Origin: Nonomuraea dietziae
GTDB taxonomy: Bacteria > Actinomycetota > Actinomycetes > Streptosporangiales > Streptosporangiaceae
DNA: 64,000 nucleotides
Assembly: GCF_014195505.1 (NCBI RefSeq)
Contig: NZ_JACIBV010000001.1
Coordinates: 2,604,001 to 2,668,000, forward strand
Direction of reading: 5' to 3'
Positions 56,249 through 64,000 of this stretch are shown in pieces (positions within the stretch are counted from its first letter, which is position 1; every line of letters begins with the position of its first letter). The position numbers and the translations under genes are program-made. Under the pieces are notes generated by a model. The model did not search any database. It was given only the letters and a program-made list of their open reading frames with translations, and was not told where the DNA came from.

Positions 56249-57409
56249 GTGCCCCGCCGATTCGGTCTCCCTTCCGTGTACGCCGCCGCGGCCCTGGCGA
56301 CGGCCGTGACGACAGCGGCTCCCGTGGTGGCCTCCGTCATCGCCCCCGCCGCCTCCGCGCCCGTCTCCGACCTGCCCGCGCGCCCCTATCTCGTGACCGC
56401 CGCGGGCAGGGCCGAGGCCCGCGCCCTGCTGGCCGACGGTCACCTGCGCGTGCGCCGCTACTACACCTCGGCCCTGCCCGGGTTCGCGACCTGGCTGACC
56501 GACCACGAGGCGGCGGCCCTGCGCGCCGACGCGAGGGTGCGATCGGTGGAGCCCGACCGCGAGGTCCGCGCGCTCGGCCTGCCCCCGCTGGGCGAGCCGT
56601 CCAGGCCCTCGCTCGCCGGCGAAGGCGTCACCGTCTACGTCCTCGACACCGGCGTGGACGTCACCCGCAAGCAGTTCGGCGACAGGGCGTGGCGCGCCTT
56701 CGACGCCACCGGCCCCCGCGGGCGCGCCTCCGACGCCGTCGCCGATCACGGACAGGGCCCGGACGCCGGCCATCACGGGCAGGGCTCCGCCACCGGAGGT
56801 GACGGGCATCGCCCGGACACCACCGGCGGTCGCGCGCGGGGCTCCGCCACCGGGGGTGACGGGCATCGCCCGGACACCACCGGCGGTCGCGGACAGGGCG
56901 CCGCCGCCGGGGGTCACGAGCAGGGCTCGGACGTCACCGGCGGTCGTGAGCGCGTTCCCGGCATCGCCGGCTCTCGCGAGCGGGCCTGTGGCCGTCACGG
57001 CACGAGGGCCGCCGCGCTCGTCGCGGGCAGGAGGTACGGCGTGGCGCCCGGCGCGCGCGTCGCCTCGGTCAAGGTGCTCGGCTGCGACGGCTCGGGGCCG
57101 CTGTCCGACGTGGTCGCGGGGCTCGACTGGGTGCGAGGGCACGCGAGACGTCCCGCCGTGGCCGTCCTGGCCGTCTCCGCCGCGGACTCCCCCGCCGTCG
57201 AGGCCGCCGCGCGCCGCCTGCGCAGGTCCGGCGTGCTCGTCGTGAGCTCCCCCCTCGCGGCCGGTACGGTGGCCCGCCACCTGGAGTCCCATCCGGCCCC
57301 GGCCCCATCGACTCTCGCGTCTTGGCTGAAGTCCACAACGACGCACGACGCGATTCGCCAGAATCCGTCGAGGACACCTAACCTCCTGCTGCACGGTGGC
57401 GGGCTGTAA
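56249..57409 (+). CDS. Degenerate S8 subtilase-like protein, catalytic Ser region missing
   Basis: Exported protein of 386 residues: signal peptide 1-37, I9-type propeptide (about 45-106), then a subtilase fragment. The Asp motif VYVLDTGVDVT is intact (Asp133) and the His block is present as CGRHGTR (His250). Between them a 57-bp repeat adds about 60 Gly/His-rich residues. After VLVVSS (residue 333) the sequence jumps to PLAAGTVARHLESHPAPAPS, the helix after the catalytic Ser of subtilases, so the oxyanion Asn and the GTSM Ser segment (roughly 90 residues) are deleted. Not a working protease. No frameshift is present, so the gene is still translated. GTG start. Confidence 0.78.
   Translation: MPRRFGLPSVYAAAALATAVTTAAPVVASVIAPAASAPVSDLPARPYLVTAAGRAEARALLADGHLRVRRYYTSALPGFATWLTDHEAAALRADARVRSVEPDREVRALGLPPLGEPSRPSLAGEGVTVYVLDTGVDVTRKQFGDRAWRAFDATGPRGRASDAVADHGQGPDAGHHGQGSATGGDGHRPDTTGGRARGSATGGDGHRPDTTGGRGQGAAAGGHEQGSDVTGGRERVPGIAGSRERACGRHGTRAAALVAGRRYGVAPGARVASVKVLGCDGSGPLSDVVAGLDWVRGHARRPAVAVLAVSAADSPAVEAAARRLRRSGVLVVSSPLAAGTVARHLESHPAPAPSTLASWLKSTTTHDAIRQNPSRTPNLLLHGGGL
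56783..56953 (+). repeat. 57-bp in-frame tandem repeat
   Basis: Three units beginning 56783, 56840 and 56897, encoding 19-residue repeats of the form GSATGGDGHRPDTTGGRxx. The first two are almost identical; the third has diverged. They lie inside the subtilase-like gene, between the Asp and His blocks. Confidence 0.85.
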
Positions 57410-57429
57410 TTCCGGATGGAATCGACAAA

Positions 57430-57445
57430 TGTGACCGGCGTCACA
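57430..57445. promoter_or_regulatory. Perfect CRP-type binding site upstream of sepH
   Basis: TGTGACCGGCGTCACA, exact TGTGA-N6-TCACA with 7-bp arms ATGTGAC/GTCACAT. It is centred about 137 bases before the sepH ATG and 28 bases after the stop of the previous gene. Confidence 0.62.
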
Positions 57446-57574
57446 TCGACCTGGGCCCATCCCATGAAGGCGATGTTCGGACATGCCGGGTACGGTGCTG
57501 GCAGGCAACCGGCACACGCGAGAGACTCAAGGGTCCGGGGGAAGATTGAGCACGACGCTGACGAAGGGACTCGC

Positions 57575-60319
57575 ATGCAGGAGCTCCGACTCGTCGCGGT
57601 GAGCGAGGACGGCACCTATCTCGTGCTGGCTACGGCCGGGAGAGGGACCCGCTTCACGCTTCCCGTGGACGACCGGCTCCGCGCTGCCGTCCGCGGAAAC
57701 TTCTCCCGTCTCGGCCAGTACGAGATCGAAGTGGAGAGTCCGTTGCGCCCCAAGGAGATCCAGGCCCGCATACGCGCCGGGGAGACCGCGGAGGAGATCG
57801 CCGCGACCGCGGGAATCCCCGTCGAGCGGGTCCGGTGGTTCGAGGGCCCCGTGCTCCAGGAGAGGGAGTACGTGGCCCAGCAGGCGCAGCGCGTCGCCGT
57901 GCGCATGCCCGGCGAGTCCGCCCCAGGTCCGACGCTCGGCGAGCTGGTCGCCGAGCGGCTCACCCGCCGCGGCGTGCCTGCCGACGAGATCGACTGGGAC
58001 TCCGCCAAGCGCGACGACGGCCTGTGGCGGGTCAAGCTCGGCTACGTCTGGAACGGTCACACCCGGCACGCCGAGTGGCTGTTCGACCCGCGCCGCAGGC
58101 ACGTGACCCCGCACGACGACGAGTCGCTGCGGCTGTCGTCGGCCGACTTCGACCCGAACCCGCCGGTCGAGGACACCATCGTCACGCCGTTCGCGCCCCG
58201 GGTGGCCAAGCTGCAGCCGGTGCCGCCGCTGGCGGCTGAGCCGTTGATGCAGCCGCCCGTGCCCTTCCCCTCGGTCTCGCGCCAGGATCCGCCGTACGCG
58301 CAGCCGCCGGCCCCCCGTCCGGAGCCCGCCTGGAGTCCAGGCTTCTCCCGTACGGCCGAGCCGCCGGCGCGGGCCGCCGCGCGTGAGCCCGAGTCGATCT
58401 ACGCACCCGCCGCTCCCGAGCCCGCGGTGGAGCCGTCGTTCCTGCCCCACGAGTCGGCGACGACCGCCGATCCCCCCGCGGCGCCGTTCCTCCCGCCCCC
58501 ACTCCGCCAGCCCCCTGCCCCCGAGCCTGCGTCGCCCGCTTTGTCGCGTTCGCCCGAAGATTCGTCGTCGTCTTCGACCGAGAGGGCGTCTTCCCCTGAG
58601 GTGACACCTTCGTTGCCTCCCATGGCGTCCGCCGCTCCCATCGAGCCGCCCCCCACCCCCGAGGTCGCGGCAACCGCAGCGGACGGCGTCGCGCCGGAAG
58701 CCCCTTCCGAAGCCGTCGTGTCGCCCGAGCCGATCGCCGCGACCGATCCCGCCAAGGCACCCGCAGCCCCCGAGATCTCTGAGGCGCTCGCAGCCTCCGA
58801 GGCTGCCAAGGCCCTCGAGGCATCCGAGGCGCTCGCGGCGCCCACGACCTCCGGCGCTTTCGACGCACCCGAGGCATCCGGGGCGCCCGAAGCATCCGGC
58901 ACCTCTGAGGCTGCCAAGGCTTCCGAGGCAGGCGAGGCCGCGAGCGTCTCCAAGCCCGTCGCCTCGACCGACGCCGCCGCTGTACCGGAGGCTCCGGCCG
59001 CACCCGGGCAGGCCGCCGTACCGGAGGCCGTGGCCGCGCCTGAGCAGGCCGCCGCACCCGAGGCCGTGGCCGCGCCCGAGCAGGCCGCCGCACCCGAGGC
59101 CGTGGCCGCGCCCGAGCAGGCCGCCGCACCGGAGGTCGGGGCCGCACCCGAGGTCGCGCCCGAGACGGTGGCCGCACCCGAAGCCGCACGCAAGGTCGCG
59201 CCCGAGGCGACATCCGAGGTCGTGGCCGCGCCGAAGTCCGAGTCGGTCGCCGCGCCCGACACCGTCGTCGCGCGGGAGGTGGAGAGCACCCCTGGCCCCA
59301 GCGCCACCGCCACACCCGCGACCGGCGCGGCACCCGAGACCGGCGCCACGCCCAAGGCCGACGCCGCACCCGAGGTCGTCGGCAGGGTCGCGGCCCAGGA
59401 GACCGGTCAGGGCGGCGAGGTCGGCAAGCCGGCCGACACCGGCGAGCCCACGTCGGTCACCTCACCCGTCACCGCAGGAAAGACCGCCACGGAGCAGGCC
59501 GCCTCGGAGCAGACGTCCGCCGAGCAGGCGTCTGTCGAGACGGCGTCCGCCAAGCAGGCATCCGTCGAGCAGGAGTCCGTCGAGCAGGCCGAGGCGGCCG
59601 CCGCCACCACGCCGGAGGCCCGGCCGACCGTCGCCGACGCCCCGACCACGAAGGCCGGCGAGCAGGCCACCGCGAGCGACGCGCCCAAGGAAGCCCCACG
59701 GGAGAAGCCCGAGGAGCCGAAGGCCGAGCCCCTCAAAGCAGGCGCTCCCCCGGTCGAGGCCCACGCGGTCGAGACGCCCTCGACGCCCGACACTCAGACC
59801 AAGACCGAGGCGCCCACGCAGGCGACCTCGACCGAGAAGGCCGCACAGAGCCCCCAGCCCGAGCAGCCGAAGGCCGAGGAGCCCAAGCCCGCAGAGCCGA
59901 AGGCCGAGGAGCCCAAGCCCGCAGAGCCGAAGGCCGAGGAGCCCAAGCCCGCAGAGCCGAAGGCCGAGGAGCCGAAGCCCGCAGAGCGGAACGCCGCAGA
60001 GTCGCGGCAGGGAACCGAGGCGGAGGTGTCCTCGCAGGGGGCGAAGGCCGAGGAGCCCGTGGCTGCCAAGGCGTCCGCCGTACAGGAGGAGGCCGCCGCG
60101 GTTCCCGCGGCGCGCCCGAGTGCCGAGGAGGACACGGCGCAGGAGAAGCAGCCCAGGCCGCCCGTCCCCAAGAAGCCGCCCGCCGACCCGCCCCCTGTGC
60201 CCGTGCCGTCGCCGCCGCCCGCGCCGGCCGCGCGCCAGCCCAAGAAGAACGCCAGAGGCCGCAGGGCCTCGGTGCCGACCTGGGACGAGATCATGTTCGG
60301 CGCCCGCCGCCAGGACTGA
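57575..60319 (+). CDS. sepH: Septation protein SepH with greatly extended linker
   Basis: Cell-division protein that stimulates FtsZ assembly. 914 residues; typical SepH proteins are about 300-400. The N-terminal DUF3071 domain (about 1-200) is intact: MQELRLVAVSEDGTYLVLA, the helix-turn-helix-like IQARIRAGETAEEIAATAGI, VRWFEGPVLQEREYVAQQA, and WRVKLGYVWNGHTRHAEWLFD. Then comes a very long Ala/Pro/Glu-rich linker (about 210-890), with repeats, e.g. APEQAAAPEAVA and EEPKPAEPKA. The conserved SepH C-terminal end RRASVPTWDEIMFGARRQD is present. ATG at 57575 chosen by homology. Confidence 0.92.
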   Translation: MQELRLVAVSEDGTYLVLATAGRGTRFTLPVDDRLRAAVRGNFSRLGQYEIEVESPLRPKEIQARIRAGETAEEIAATAGIPVERVRWFEGPVLQEREYVAQQAQRVAVRMPGESAPGPTLGELVAERLTRRGVPADEIDWDSAKRDDGLWRVKLGYVWNGHTRHAEWLFDPRRRHVTPHDDESLRLSSADFDPNPPVEDTIVTPFAPRVAKLQPVPPLAAEPLMQPPVPFPSVSRQDPPYAQPPAPRPEPAWSPGFSRTAEPPARAAAREPESIYAPAAPEPAVEPSFLPHESATTADPPAAPFLPPPLRQPPAPEPASPALSRSPEDSSSSSTERASSPEVTPSLPPMASAAPIEPPPTPEVAATAADGVAPEAPSEAVVSPEPIAATDPAKAPAAPEISEALAASEAAKALEASEALAAPTTSGAFDAPEASGAPEASGTSEAAKASEAGEAASVSKPVASTDAAAVPEAPAAPGQAAVPEAVAAPEQAAAPEAVAAPEQAAAPEAVAAPEQAAAPEVGAAPEVAPETVAAPEAARKVAPEATSEVVAAPKSESVAAPDTVVAREVESTPGPSATATPATGAAPETGATPKADAAPEVVGRVAAQETGQGGEVGKPADTGEPTSVTSPVTAGKTATEQAASEQTSAEQASVETASAKQASVEQESVEQAEAAAATTPEARPTVADAPTTKAGEQATASDAPKEAPREKPEEPKAEPLKAGAPPVEAHAVETPSTPDTQTKTEAPTQATSTEKAAQSPQPEQPKAEEPKPAEPKAEEPKPAEPKAEEPKPAEPKAEEPKPAERNAAESRQGTEAEVSSQGAKAEEPVAAKASAVQEEAAAVPAARPSAEEDTAQEKQPRPPVPKKPPADPPPVPVPSPPPAPAARQPKKNARGRRASVPTWDEIMFGARRQD
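59028..59140 (+). repeat. 36-bp repeat inside sepH
   Basis: Three to four units encoding 12-residue repeats of the form AVAAPEQAAAPE. Nearly identical DNA, which suggests recent expansion. Confidence 0.8.
59870..59990 (+). repeat. 30-bp repeat inside sepH
   Basis: Four consecutive 30-bp units, almost identical, encoding the 10-residue repeat KAEEPKPAEP. Confidence 0.85.
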
Positions 60320-60540
60320 CCACACCGAAAGACCCGCCGCCAGGACCGACCGCGCCCGAAAGACCGCCGTCAGAACTGACCACACCCGTCACGACGGGCC
60401 ATGCGGAAAGGACTGCCGCCACGACGGACCACGCCGGAAGGACCGCCGCCAGGGCTGGCCACGCCTGGGAGGCCGTCGCAGGATCGGCCTGACCGAGAGA
60501 CTGCCGGCGGAACCGGCCAGATCCGGGAAGATCGGGAGCG
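60305..60540. repeat. Degenerate 30-bp repeats in the sepH 3' end and spacer
   Basis: Units such as CGCCGCCAGGAC with spacing of 30 bases start at 60305 (last codons of sepH), 60335, 60365, then after a 20-base longer unit near 60414 and 60444. The array fills most of the 273-base gap to the PH-domain gene; no gene seen there. Confidence 0.7.
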
Positions 60541-60592
60541 CGGCTGACCGGACATCGAAGACCGAGGGGCGCTGCCGGACAGGGAGCGTCCC

Positions 60593-62176
60593 TCAGTCGC
60601 GTGTCAGGAACGGCGTCAGCCACTCGGGGGTGACTTCGGCGGGGAAGGCGACGCCCTGCTCCTCGGAGACGTCCATCGCCTCGTAGCCGCCCTTGCCCGC
60701 GCCCACCCCCGCGACGAGCGTGAGCACGCCCGCCCTGCGCTGGAACCACGTCTGGCGCAGCCGCCAGCCGACGACCGCCCGCCGTTCGATGACCGCCTGG
60801 GAGCGCCGCAGCGACCCCGAGCGCACCGACAGCAGCCTGACGCCGTCGTAGCCGTGCCCGAGCGAGCGGTAACGGTCGTTGCCGAGGGGAACGCCCAGCC
60901 CGGCCAGCACGAGCGACACGGCGGCCGGGATCCACCAGGCCGGCGTGGCGGTCGCCACCGCGAGGACGGCGGGCACCGCCGCCAGCGCGAGCCAGGGGAC
61001 GATCGCCCTGAACAGGCGGCGGTTGCGGGCGACCGGAGGGTGCGGGCGCAGCGGCGCGGTGAACGGGCCGACGGACTGGGAGGCGACCTCCAGGGCGACG
61101 GGCCTCGGGACGTCGGGCAGCAGCTGCCCCCTGGTCTCCGAGTCGCCGAGGCCGGTCACGATGGCCCACATCCTGACGACTCCGGCCCTCCGCTCGGCCA
61201 GGGCGTCGACGATCTCGTAGCCGCGGGTACGGCGGGCCTCGAGGGAGACGCTGCGCCTGGTGACGAGGCCGCGTTCGGCGACGAGGTAGCCTTCGCGCTC
61301 CTTGAGCGTGAAGTCCCAGTTGAACACCGCGTACATCACCGCCGCCACGAACGGCATGGCCACGATCAGCGCGAGGACCACCGCCACGATGAGGATCGGG
61401 TGGTCCCACACCCAGCGGCCCGCGTTCCACGCCGCGTCGCGCCCGAGCCCGAGCTGGTCGCCCCACTGGAAGAGCAGGCCGATGGCGCCGCCCGCGACGG
61501 CGAACGGGGTGAACAGGAAGGCTCCGGACAGCGGGCCGTACAGGAGCCACCTGCGCGGCACCTTCACGATCACGTGCTCCTGCGGCTCCTCGAAGGGCCG
61601 CTCGAGCGAGGTGTCGGGGGAGGCTCCTCCTGGCCGGTGCACGGCCTGCCCCTCGGCGAGCGGGGGCGCTGCGACGCTCCCGTGCCCCTCGGGGCCGCCG
61701 TCGAGGCCGGTGGCGGCTCCGGCGGCCCTGGCCGCCCTGACGCTGCGCAGCAGGACGTCCTTGAGGCGCTCGGCCTCCGCCACGCTCACCCCGTCGAGCT
61801 CGCCCTCCTGCTCGCCTCCCCCGCTGGCCCCCGTGTCGATCTTGAGTACGGCCAGCCCGAGCAGCCGGTGCATGGGAGGCGTGGAGATGTCCACGCCGCG
61901 CACCCGCTCCAGCGGGATGGTCCGTACGGACCTGCTGATGAGCGACCGCCTGATCTCGAGCCGGTCGCCGACGAGGCGGTAGCTGAAGGTCGCCCAGCGC
62001 ACGACGGCGAAGACGATGGTGCCGAGGACGCCGAAGGCGGCCCAGCCGAAGGAGCGCGGCGAGAAGCCGCCCACGAACAGCACGCCCACGAGGGGGATCA
62101 GCAGGGACGGCAGCATGCGCACCGGATCGATGAGCAGCACCTTGGGGCTCAGCTTCGTGGCGCCCTGCTCGCTCAT
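60593..62176 (-). CDS. Bacterial PH-domain membrane protein (YdbT-like)
   Basis: Membrane protein of 527 residues with three bPH2 (DUF304) units separated by transmembrane pairs. PH-type strands appear as VGDRLEIRRSLISRSVRTIP with LERVRGVDISTPPMHRLLGL, then LVAERGLVTRRSVSLEARRTRG, and last VRLLSVRSGSLRRSQAVIERR. About six hydrophobic helices. Its ATG (62176) overlaps the stop of the upstream PH gene by four bases (ATGA). The pair matches the B. subtilis YdbS/YdbT arrangement. Function is not well known; envelope stress protection has been suggested. Confidence 0.88.
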   Translation of the reverse strand: MSEQGATKLSPKVLLIDPVRMLPSLLIPLVGVLFVGGFSPRSFGWAAFGVLGTIVFAVVRWATFSYRLVGDRLEIRRSLISRSVRTIPLERVRGVDISTPPMHRLLGLAVLKIDTGASGGGEQEGELDGVSVAEAERLKDVLLRSVRAARAAGAATGLDGGPEGHGSVAAPPLAEGQAVHRPGGASPDTSLERPFEEPQEHVIVKVPRRWLLYGPLSGAFLFTPFAVAGGAIGLLFQWGDQLGLGRDAAWNAGRWVWDHPILIVAVVLALIVAMPFVAAVMYAVFNWDFTLKEREGYLVAERGLVTRRSVSLEARRTRGYEIVDALAERRAGVVRMWAIVTGLGDSETRGQLLPDVPRPVALEVASQSVGPFTAPLRPHPPVARNRRLFRAIVPWLALAAVPAVLAVATATPAWWIPAAVSLVLAGLGVPLGNDRYRSLGHGYDGVRLLSVRSGSLRRSQAVIERRAVVGWRLRQTWFQRRAGVLTLVAGVGAGKGGYEAMDVSEEQGVAFPAEVTPEWLTPFLTRD

Positions 62177-62703
62177 GTGGCGTCGTCCCTGAGCTCTTCG
62201 GCCCGCCTGGCCAAGTGCTCGGCGAGCCCGGCGGCGACGGTGTGGTCGAGGCCCTGGATCGTGGAGGAGCCGGCGTGCGAGGCGGTGCGGATCTCCAGCG
62301 TGGCCAGGCCGAACAGGCGCTCGAACCAGCTCTGGGCCTTGTCGACGGTCTGGATGCGGCTCACGGGGACGAAGACCCACTCCCTGGTCAGGAAGCCCGA
62401 CCTGGCGTAGACGACGTCTCCCGACAGCTCCCACCGATGAACGGCGAAGCGCACGAAAGGCTCCACCACCAGGAACGGCGTGGCGGGCACGAGCACCACG
62501 ACCGGCACCAGCCACGAGTTGCCCGACAGCCACAGCGGCAGCCACGACCAGCTCGGTATCCAGGCGGCCAGCAGGAACGACCCCGCGGCGAACAGCACGA
62601 GGGCGACCACCGCCTCCAGCAGCCACAGGCGGACGGCCTTGGGCGAGACGCGATGATGGGGGTCACGCAGGGGACCCGCTGGCGGGTCGGGCGCCTCAGT
62701 CAC
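62173..62703 (-). CDS. Bacterial PH-domain protein (YdbS-like)
   Basis: Protein of 176 residues from GTG. Two transmembrane helices (about 25-48 and 60-80) and one bPH2 domain with VRFAVHRWELSGDVVYARSG and VFVPVSRIQTVDKAQSWFER, whose PxxRIQxVD pattern is diagnostic. Translationally coupled with the larger PH protein. The promoter must lie in the 219-base divergent gap before the PEBP-family lipoprotein gene. Confidence 0.9.
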   Translation of the reverse strand: MTEAPDPPAGPLRDPHHRVSPKAVRLWLLEAVVALVLFAAGSFLLAAWIPSWSWLPLWLSGNSWLVPVVVLVPATPFLVVEPFVRFAVHRWELSGDVVYARSGFLTREWVFVPVSRIQTVDKAQSWFERLFGLATLEIRTASHAGSSTIQGLDHTVAAGLAEHLARRAEELRDDAT

Positions 62704-62922
62704 AGTGCCCAGCTTAGAAGGGAGCGCCGGCTTTCTGACCGCCTCGGCCGCACCGGGAGCAAGATCGCCCGTGACGACTCCGAATAGGGCTGACGAAGGT
62801 CATGGTTGTGTCCAACGTCACCCTTTCCTGCCCCGAATATTCCAGTTTTCAACGGCTTTCCCCGCGACCGAACCTCCCGAACCGGTCGGCGCATCACCGA
62901 CAGGCGCGTAGCATTCTCGGGC

Positions 62923-63486
62923 ATGGGGCAGCCGAACTCGTACACGCGCGTGCGGCGCGCCACCGTCCTGACGGCGGTGGCCGCGCTGTCGCTCGGCGTG
63001 TCCGGCTGCGGCATCCTGAGCGGCCCCGCGCGGGAGATCAGGGAGATCAACGTCAGCAGCTCGAGTCTGCGCGACAAGACCCCCCTTCCGTCGGAATACT
63101 CCTGTCACGGCACGAAGGTGAGCCCGCCACTGCGCTGGTCGAGCGACGTGCTCTCACGTGCCAAGTCGATCGCGATCGTGGTCGACGACACCAGCTCCTC
63201 CAACCCCGCCGTGCAGTGGGTGGTCTACAACATCGACCCGCGCACGACCGAGATCGGCGAAGACGCCGCCTCCGACCCTCCCAAGGAGGCCGGACAGGCG
63301 GCGGTGACCAGCGGCAAGGTCGGCTACGAGCCGCCCTGCGACAAAGAAGGCAGCTATCGTTTCAGCGTCTACGCGTTGAGCGGGCGGCTCAAGGGCACGG
63401 CGAGCGCCTCCCTCCCCGACGTCCTGAAGATGATCGCCGACCAGACCATCGCGCGTGGCCGCCTGACGGCGGTGCACATCGAGTGA
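62923..63486 (+). CDS. YbhB/YbcL (PEBP) family lipoprotein
   Basis: Exported phosphatidylethanolamine-binding-protein-like lipoprotein, 187 residues. Signal with lipobox GVSGC (Cys29). The PEBP core is seen in SEYSCHGTKVSPPLRWS (Asp/His pocket region), AIVVDDTSSSNPAVQWVVYN, and CDKEGSYRFSVYALS. Members bind small anionic or phospholipid-type ligands. Start at ATG 62923 places the signal peptide properly; an earlier ATG adds 39 non-homologous residues. Confidence 0.88.
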   Translation: MGQPNSYTRVRRATVLTAVAALSLGVSGCGILSGPAREIREINVSSSSLRDKTPLPSEYSCHGTKVSPPLRWSSDVLSRAKSIAIVVDDTSSSNPAVQWVVYNIDPRTTEIGEDAASDPPKEAGQAAVTSGKVGYEPPCDKEGSYRFSVYALSGRLKGTASASLPDVLKMIADQTIARGRLTAVHIE

Positions 63487-63669
63487 TGGCCCGAACGCTG
63501 CTGGTAGTAGTGGTTACCAATTCTTCACTTAGGGTGTGACAACGCTCATAGTGGTCCGACACAATCAGATCCGTTCGCTGTGCGTTGGTGATCAAAGGGG
63601 GCAGATCGCGTCGATGGCCGCGCGATCTCACCGGCGCCGCTGGCAGGCCATGGCCTTGAGGGTGGTGCA

Positions 63670-64000
63670 ATGACTGCGGTCGTACTGGTACTCGTCGCCG
63701 TCGTGCTCCTCGTGCTCGTAGTCGTGGCACTGGGCATGCGTTCGATGAACAAGCGAGAGAGCTCGCTCCCGCCGGAGCGGCTCAAAGCAATGGCCGAGGA
63801 AGGGGAGATGACCCAGGCTCGGTCGACCGACGAGTTCGCCGCGCACGAGCCCAGGATGGTCAACTTCAGCCCCGACTTCAGCCCCATAGACGAGCACAAG
63901 CAGCCGAAGCCGGTTCGCACGGGCCAGCGCGGCAAGCGCGGCGTCGACGAGTGGGGCAACGGCGCCGCCGATGACGACGACGAGGAGTTCTGGGCCAACA
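63670..64000 (+). CDS. Small membrane protein (3' end off window)
   Basis: Starts at ATG 63670 behind GGGTGG and is open to the end of the window, 110 residues visible. One transmembrane helix at residues 3-22, a short basic stretch, then an acidic, Pro-rich cytoplasmic tail ending with EWGNGAADDDDEEFW. The Ser/Pro and acidic composition suggests a disordered region. No family recognised. Confidence 0.7.
   Translation, partial: MTAVVLVLVAVVLLVLVVVALGMRSMNKRESSLPPERLKAMAEEGEMTQARSTDEFAAHEPRMVNFSPDFSPIDEHKQPKPVRTGQRGKRGVDEWGNGAADDDDEEFWAN

Noticed and set aside
63535..63550. Third CRP-type site before the last gene
   Set aside because: TGTGACAACGCTCATA matches only one full arm; the other arm has a mismatch in the core.

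Overview
The window is about 72% GC by eye. It has dense coding on both strands, frequent GTG starts, and families typical of Actinobacteria: SepH, DUF3159, DUF3710, DUF4193, DUF4235, PadR plus DUF1707, ECF41, and an F420-type LLM oxidoreductase. The mix points to a filamentous actinomycete, probably Streptosporangiales (Nonomuraea-like); that placement is inference from gene content. Almost all of it reads as a stable chromosomal backbone. No phage, IS transposase, CRISPR array, rRNA or tRNA was seen.

Layout. 1-2.9 kb: the 5' part of a xylose-type ABC sugar-binding lipoprotein gene, a TauE/SafE exporter and a secreted zinc peptidase. 3.2-7.0 kb: aconitase with two copies of a palindromic operator, a YdjM-like membrane protein, then a divergent region with a CRP-type site and a minus-strand hairpin ending in U residues (possible small RNA). 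7.2-12 kb: PadR/DUF1707 pair, MarR/DHA2 efflux pair, SP-family sugar transporter. 12-16.9 kb: LLM oxidoreductase, Hen1 and Pnkp, an RNA-repair operon. 16.9-21.2 kb: a GH18-like protein without catalytic acids, DUF1579, SDR, an I36-like inhibitor and an alpha/beta hydrolase.

21.2-23.35 kb is the one accessory-looking stretch: very small genes, a small secreted peptide, and a GntR/HutC regulator broken by a stop and a frameshift. It lies beside an RNA methyltransferase gene interrupted by a one-base homopolymer difference. 24.6-30.3 kb: KimA-like permease, divergent TrkA/RCK pair, and a Ser/Thr kinase. 30.7-34.1 kb: DUF3159, OB-fold, DUF3710, dut and AI-2E permease. 34.2-38.4 kb: an archaeal-type ValRS, DUF4235 and OtsA. 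38.4-42.1 kb: phenylacetate genes (hydroxyacyl-CoA dehydrogenase, paaN, paaI, TetR) with an operator between paaN and paaI. 42.1-46 kb: EcsC-like, DUF4193 and a two-component system. 46-49.8 kb: inositol-phosphatase family, S9 peptidase, ferrochelatase.

49.8-64 kb holds envelope and division functions: lytic transglycosylase, MFS, polysaccharide deacetylase, aldonolactone oxidase, ECF41 sigma factor, a Thr/Pro-rich membrane protein, a subtilase lacking its Ser region, a very long SepH with a perfect CRP-type site upstream, two bacterial PH-domain proteins, a PEBP-family lipoprotein and the start of a small membrane protein.

Three themes recur. Two secreted enzyme-like proteins have lost catalytic residues. 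CRP-type sites occur at two places. Short in-phase tandem repeats have expanded within and between genes.
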